Part shown: positions 6,457-7,247 of the stretch, piece by piece
How positions within the stretch are numbered: the stretch's first letter is position 1
How the letters are laid out: each line of letters starts with the position of its first letter
Origin: Bacillota bacterium
GTDB lineage: Bacteria > Bacillota > Desulfotomaculia > Desulfotomaculales > Desulfallaceae
NCBI GenBank assembly: GCA_009781965.1
Contig: WQUS01000074.1
Span: 1 to 7,247 of the forward strand
DNA length: 7,247 nt
Direction of reading: 5' to 3'
Program-made: the position numbers and the translations under genes
Notes under the pieces: generated by a model
What the model was told of the DNA's origin: nothing
Databases searched by the model: none
What the model saw: the letters and a program-made list of their open reading frames with translations, nothing else

Positions 6457-6698
6457 ATGCTTTTAACCATCACCTATACCGGGCAGAACGCCATCGACCT
6501 TGGCTATCTGTTGTATAAGAATCCATACCGGCCGCAAGTGAACCATGGCAAAGCATATGTCTTTTACCCGCAAGTATCAGATGAACGCACCACGGCGGCG
6601 TTGTGCTGCTGGACATTGACCCGCTTGATCTGGCGCGGGGCAAAATGGGGACCAGTGACGGCGGATTATTCGATTATAGACGCCGTCTGTTGAATTAA
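6457..6698 (+). pseudogene. hen1: hen1 remnant: N-terminal stub of 3'-terminal RNA ribose 2'-O-methyltransferase
   Basis: Bacterial Hen1 methylates the 2'-OH at the broken 3' end of RNA so that its partner Pnkp reseals it with protection against renewed cleavage. The start (ATG at 6457, AAGGA 9 nt upstream) encodes LLTITYTGQNAIDLGYLL, then KNPYRPQ and GKAYVFYP, a characteristic Hen1 N terminus. Three kinds of damage are visible. About three residues are missing between RPQ and GKAY. The frame shifts near 6603-6606, where two extra bases (TG) seem inserted. In the shifted frame LLDIDPLDLARGK and SDGGLFDY continue the family sequence. After LFDY the expected NDRPY region is replaced by RRRLLN and a stop at 6696-6698. 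The middle of the protein and the whole methyltransferase domain are absent, and no pnkp gene is in the window. Full-length Hen1 is about 450-480 residues, so about 80 remain. Confidence 0.85.
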
Positions 6699-6708
6699 GT
6701 GGAGAATC

Positions 6709-6737
6709 TTTTACTTTGAGCGATGCCGTGCTATACT
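6709..6737 (+). promoter_or_regulatory. abiEi: Predicted extended -10 promoter for the AbiEi gene
   Basis: TGC-TATACT at 6729-6737 is an extended -10 element with 5 of 6 consensus bases. A weak -35 (TTTTAC, 6709-6714) stands 17 bp upstream, which is acceptable when the TG extension is present. Transcription would begin near 6744, about 40 nt before the start codon. Confidence 0.55.
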
Positions 6738-6744
6738 ATAAATG

Positions 6745-6769
6745 ACCGCAATAATTAAGATCGAGCGGT
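6745..6769. promoter_or_regulatory. Possible AbiEi operator (short inverted repeat)
   Basis: ACCGC (6745-6749) and GCGGT (6765-6769) form an inverted repeat with a 15-bp spacer directly after the predicted transcription start. AbiEi antitoxins are known to repress their own promoter through inverted repeats. The arms are short, so this could be chance or a leader hairpin. Confidence 0.3.
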
Positions 6770-6783
6770 TAAAAGGAGATATT

Positions 6784-7247
6784 GTGTTGGATAATATTGA
6801 AAGAATCTACGATATAATCAATATTGCCGGCGGAGTGGCTCGCACGGTTGACTTTAATAAAGCCGGGTATCCCAATTATGTGGTTTCGGACCTCTGTAAA
6901 CGCGGAATTATCGAACGTGTAAGGAACGGTTATTATTCACTGCCTAAACAGGACGCAAAGGAGGAAGAGACCATTGCCCGGTTGTTTCCCGATTGTGTAG
7001 TATGCCTTGATTCGGCATTGTTCCATTATGGCTATAGCGATAAAACACCATTAGAATGGCATCTGGCGGTTAGCCGCAACGCCACACGCTCCAGATTCAA
7101 GATTGATTACCCGCCGATTCAAAGCTATATGGTGGGCGAGAGTACTTTTACATTGGGAGTTGTAGCTGAGGATTGGGGTGGCGTTACCCTTCTGACTTAT
7201 GATCGCGAGCGCACCATCTGTGACTGTTTTAAACGCCGCGCGCGGAT
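6784..7247 (+). CDS. abiEi: AbiEi-family antitoxin of a type IV toxin-antitoxin system (3' end outside window)
   Basis: The first 154 codons of a gene that runs off the window. The start is GTG at 6784 (5 nt after AAAAGGAG) or the adjacent TTG at 6787 (8 nt); both are plausible. The N terminus, with LDNIERIYDIINIAGGVA, VVSDLCKRGIIERVRNGYY and a following S-L-P, is the winged helix-turn-helix of AbiEi regulators. The next part (CLDSALFHYGYSD, EWHLAVSRN and TYDRERTICDCFKRR) is the conserved C-terminal antitoxin region. AbiEi proteins repress their own operon and counteract AbiEii, a nucleotidyltransferase toxin, giving abortive infection against phages. An abiEii gene is expected immediately downstream, beyond the window. 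It has its own promoter and is separate from the hen1 remnant. The frame is intact as far as visible. Confidence 0.85.
   Translation, partial: MLDNIERIYDIINIAGGVARTVDFNKAGYPNYVVSDLCKRGIIERVRNGYYSLPKQDAKEEETIARLFPDCVVCLDSALFHYGYSDKTPLEWHLAVSRNATRSRFKIDYPPIQSYMVGESTFTLGVVAEDWGGVTLLTYDRERTICDCFKRRAR

Noticed and set aside
6429..6457. TTGACA at 6429-6434 as a hen1 promoter
   Set aside because: There is no -10 at usable distance; the expected position would overlap the start codon at 6457.
1..7247. CRISPR array, tRNA or rRNA genes
   Set aside because: No regularly spaced direct repeats and no tRNA- or rRNA-like segments were seen on either strand.

Overview
The window looks like a low-to-mid GC Gram-positive chromosome (Bacillota, probably Clostridia or a relative). 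The evidence is strong Shine-Dalgarno sites, GTG and TTG starts, a Tn4451-type mobile-element gene set, and lipoprotein, M23-peptidase, Hen1 and AbiE families common in that group. No single gene identifies the genus.

Positions 1 to about 4150 are one end of an integrative mobilizable element. In order on the + strand they hold: the 3' part of a RepA-like AAA ATPase gene (1-854), a MobV-type relaxase (901-2172), a small TnpW-like protein (2202-2423), and a large serine recombinase (2525-4108) with a TTG start. A good sigma-A-type promoter for the recombinase lies between the two arms of an 11-bp perfect inverted repeat (2431-2490). A transcript starting there lacks the left arm, so only read-through RNA from upstream can fold the hairpin.

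The element ends inside a host gene. From about 4151, immediately after the recombinase, the reading frame becomes the C-terminal end of an Rhs core (YSGEYYD...YLRGRYYDP...DPSG), followed by a hydrophobic segment, an SH3b-like domain and an M23 zinc-peptidase domain (to 5152). The recombinase therefore appears to have used a conserved motif of an rhs gene as its attachment site, separating the toxin tip from the rest of the protein. The next gene (5167-5916) overlaps the tip's stop codon with its Shine-Dalgarno region. It encodes a lipoprotein with Ca-binding-like DxDGDG repeats and is a candidate immunity partner for a peptidoglycan-cutting tip. A rho-independent terminator (5941-5979) closes this toxin/lipoprotein unit.

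Positions 5980-6700 are gene debris. There is a minus-strand remnant of an IS5/IS1182-like transposase (C-terminal part, one frameshift, one possible IS end at 6004). Next comes the N-terminal stub of hen1 (3'-terminal RNA 2'-O-methyltransferase of the Pnkp/Hen1 RNA-repair system), with a small deletion, a frameshift and truncation. From 6729 an extended -10 promoter drives an AbiEi-family antitoxin gene that runs off the window end. Its toxin AbiEii is expected just outside. Together the right side reads as a small defense and competition island (Rhs toxin, RNA repair remnant, abortive infection) hit by mobile DNA.
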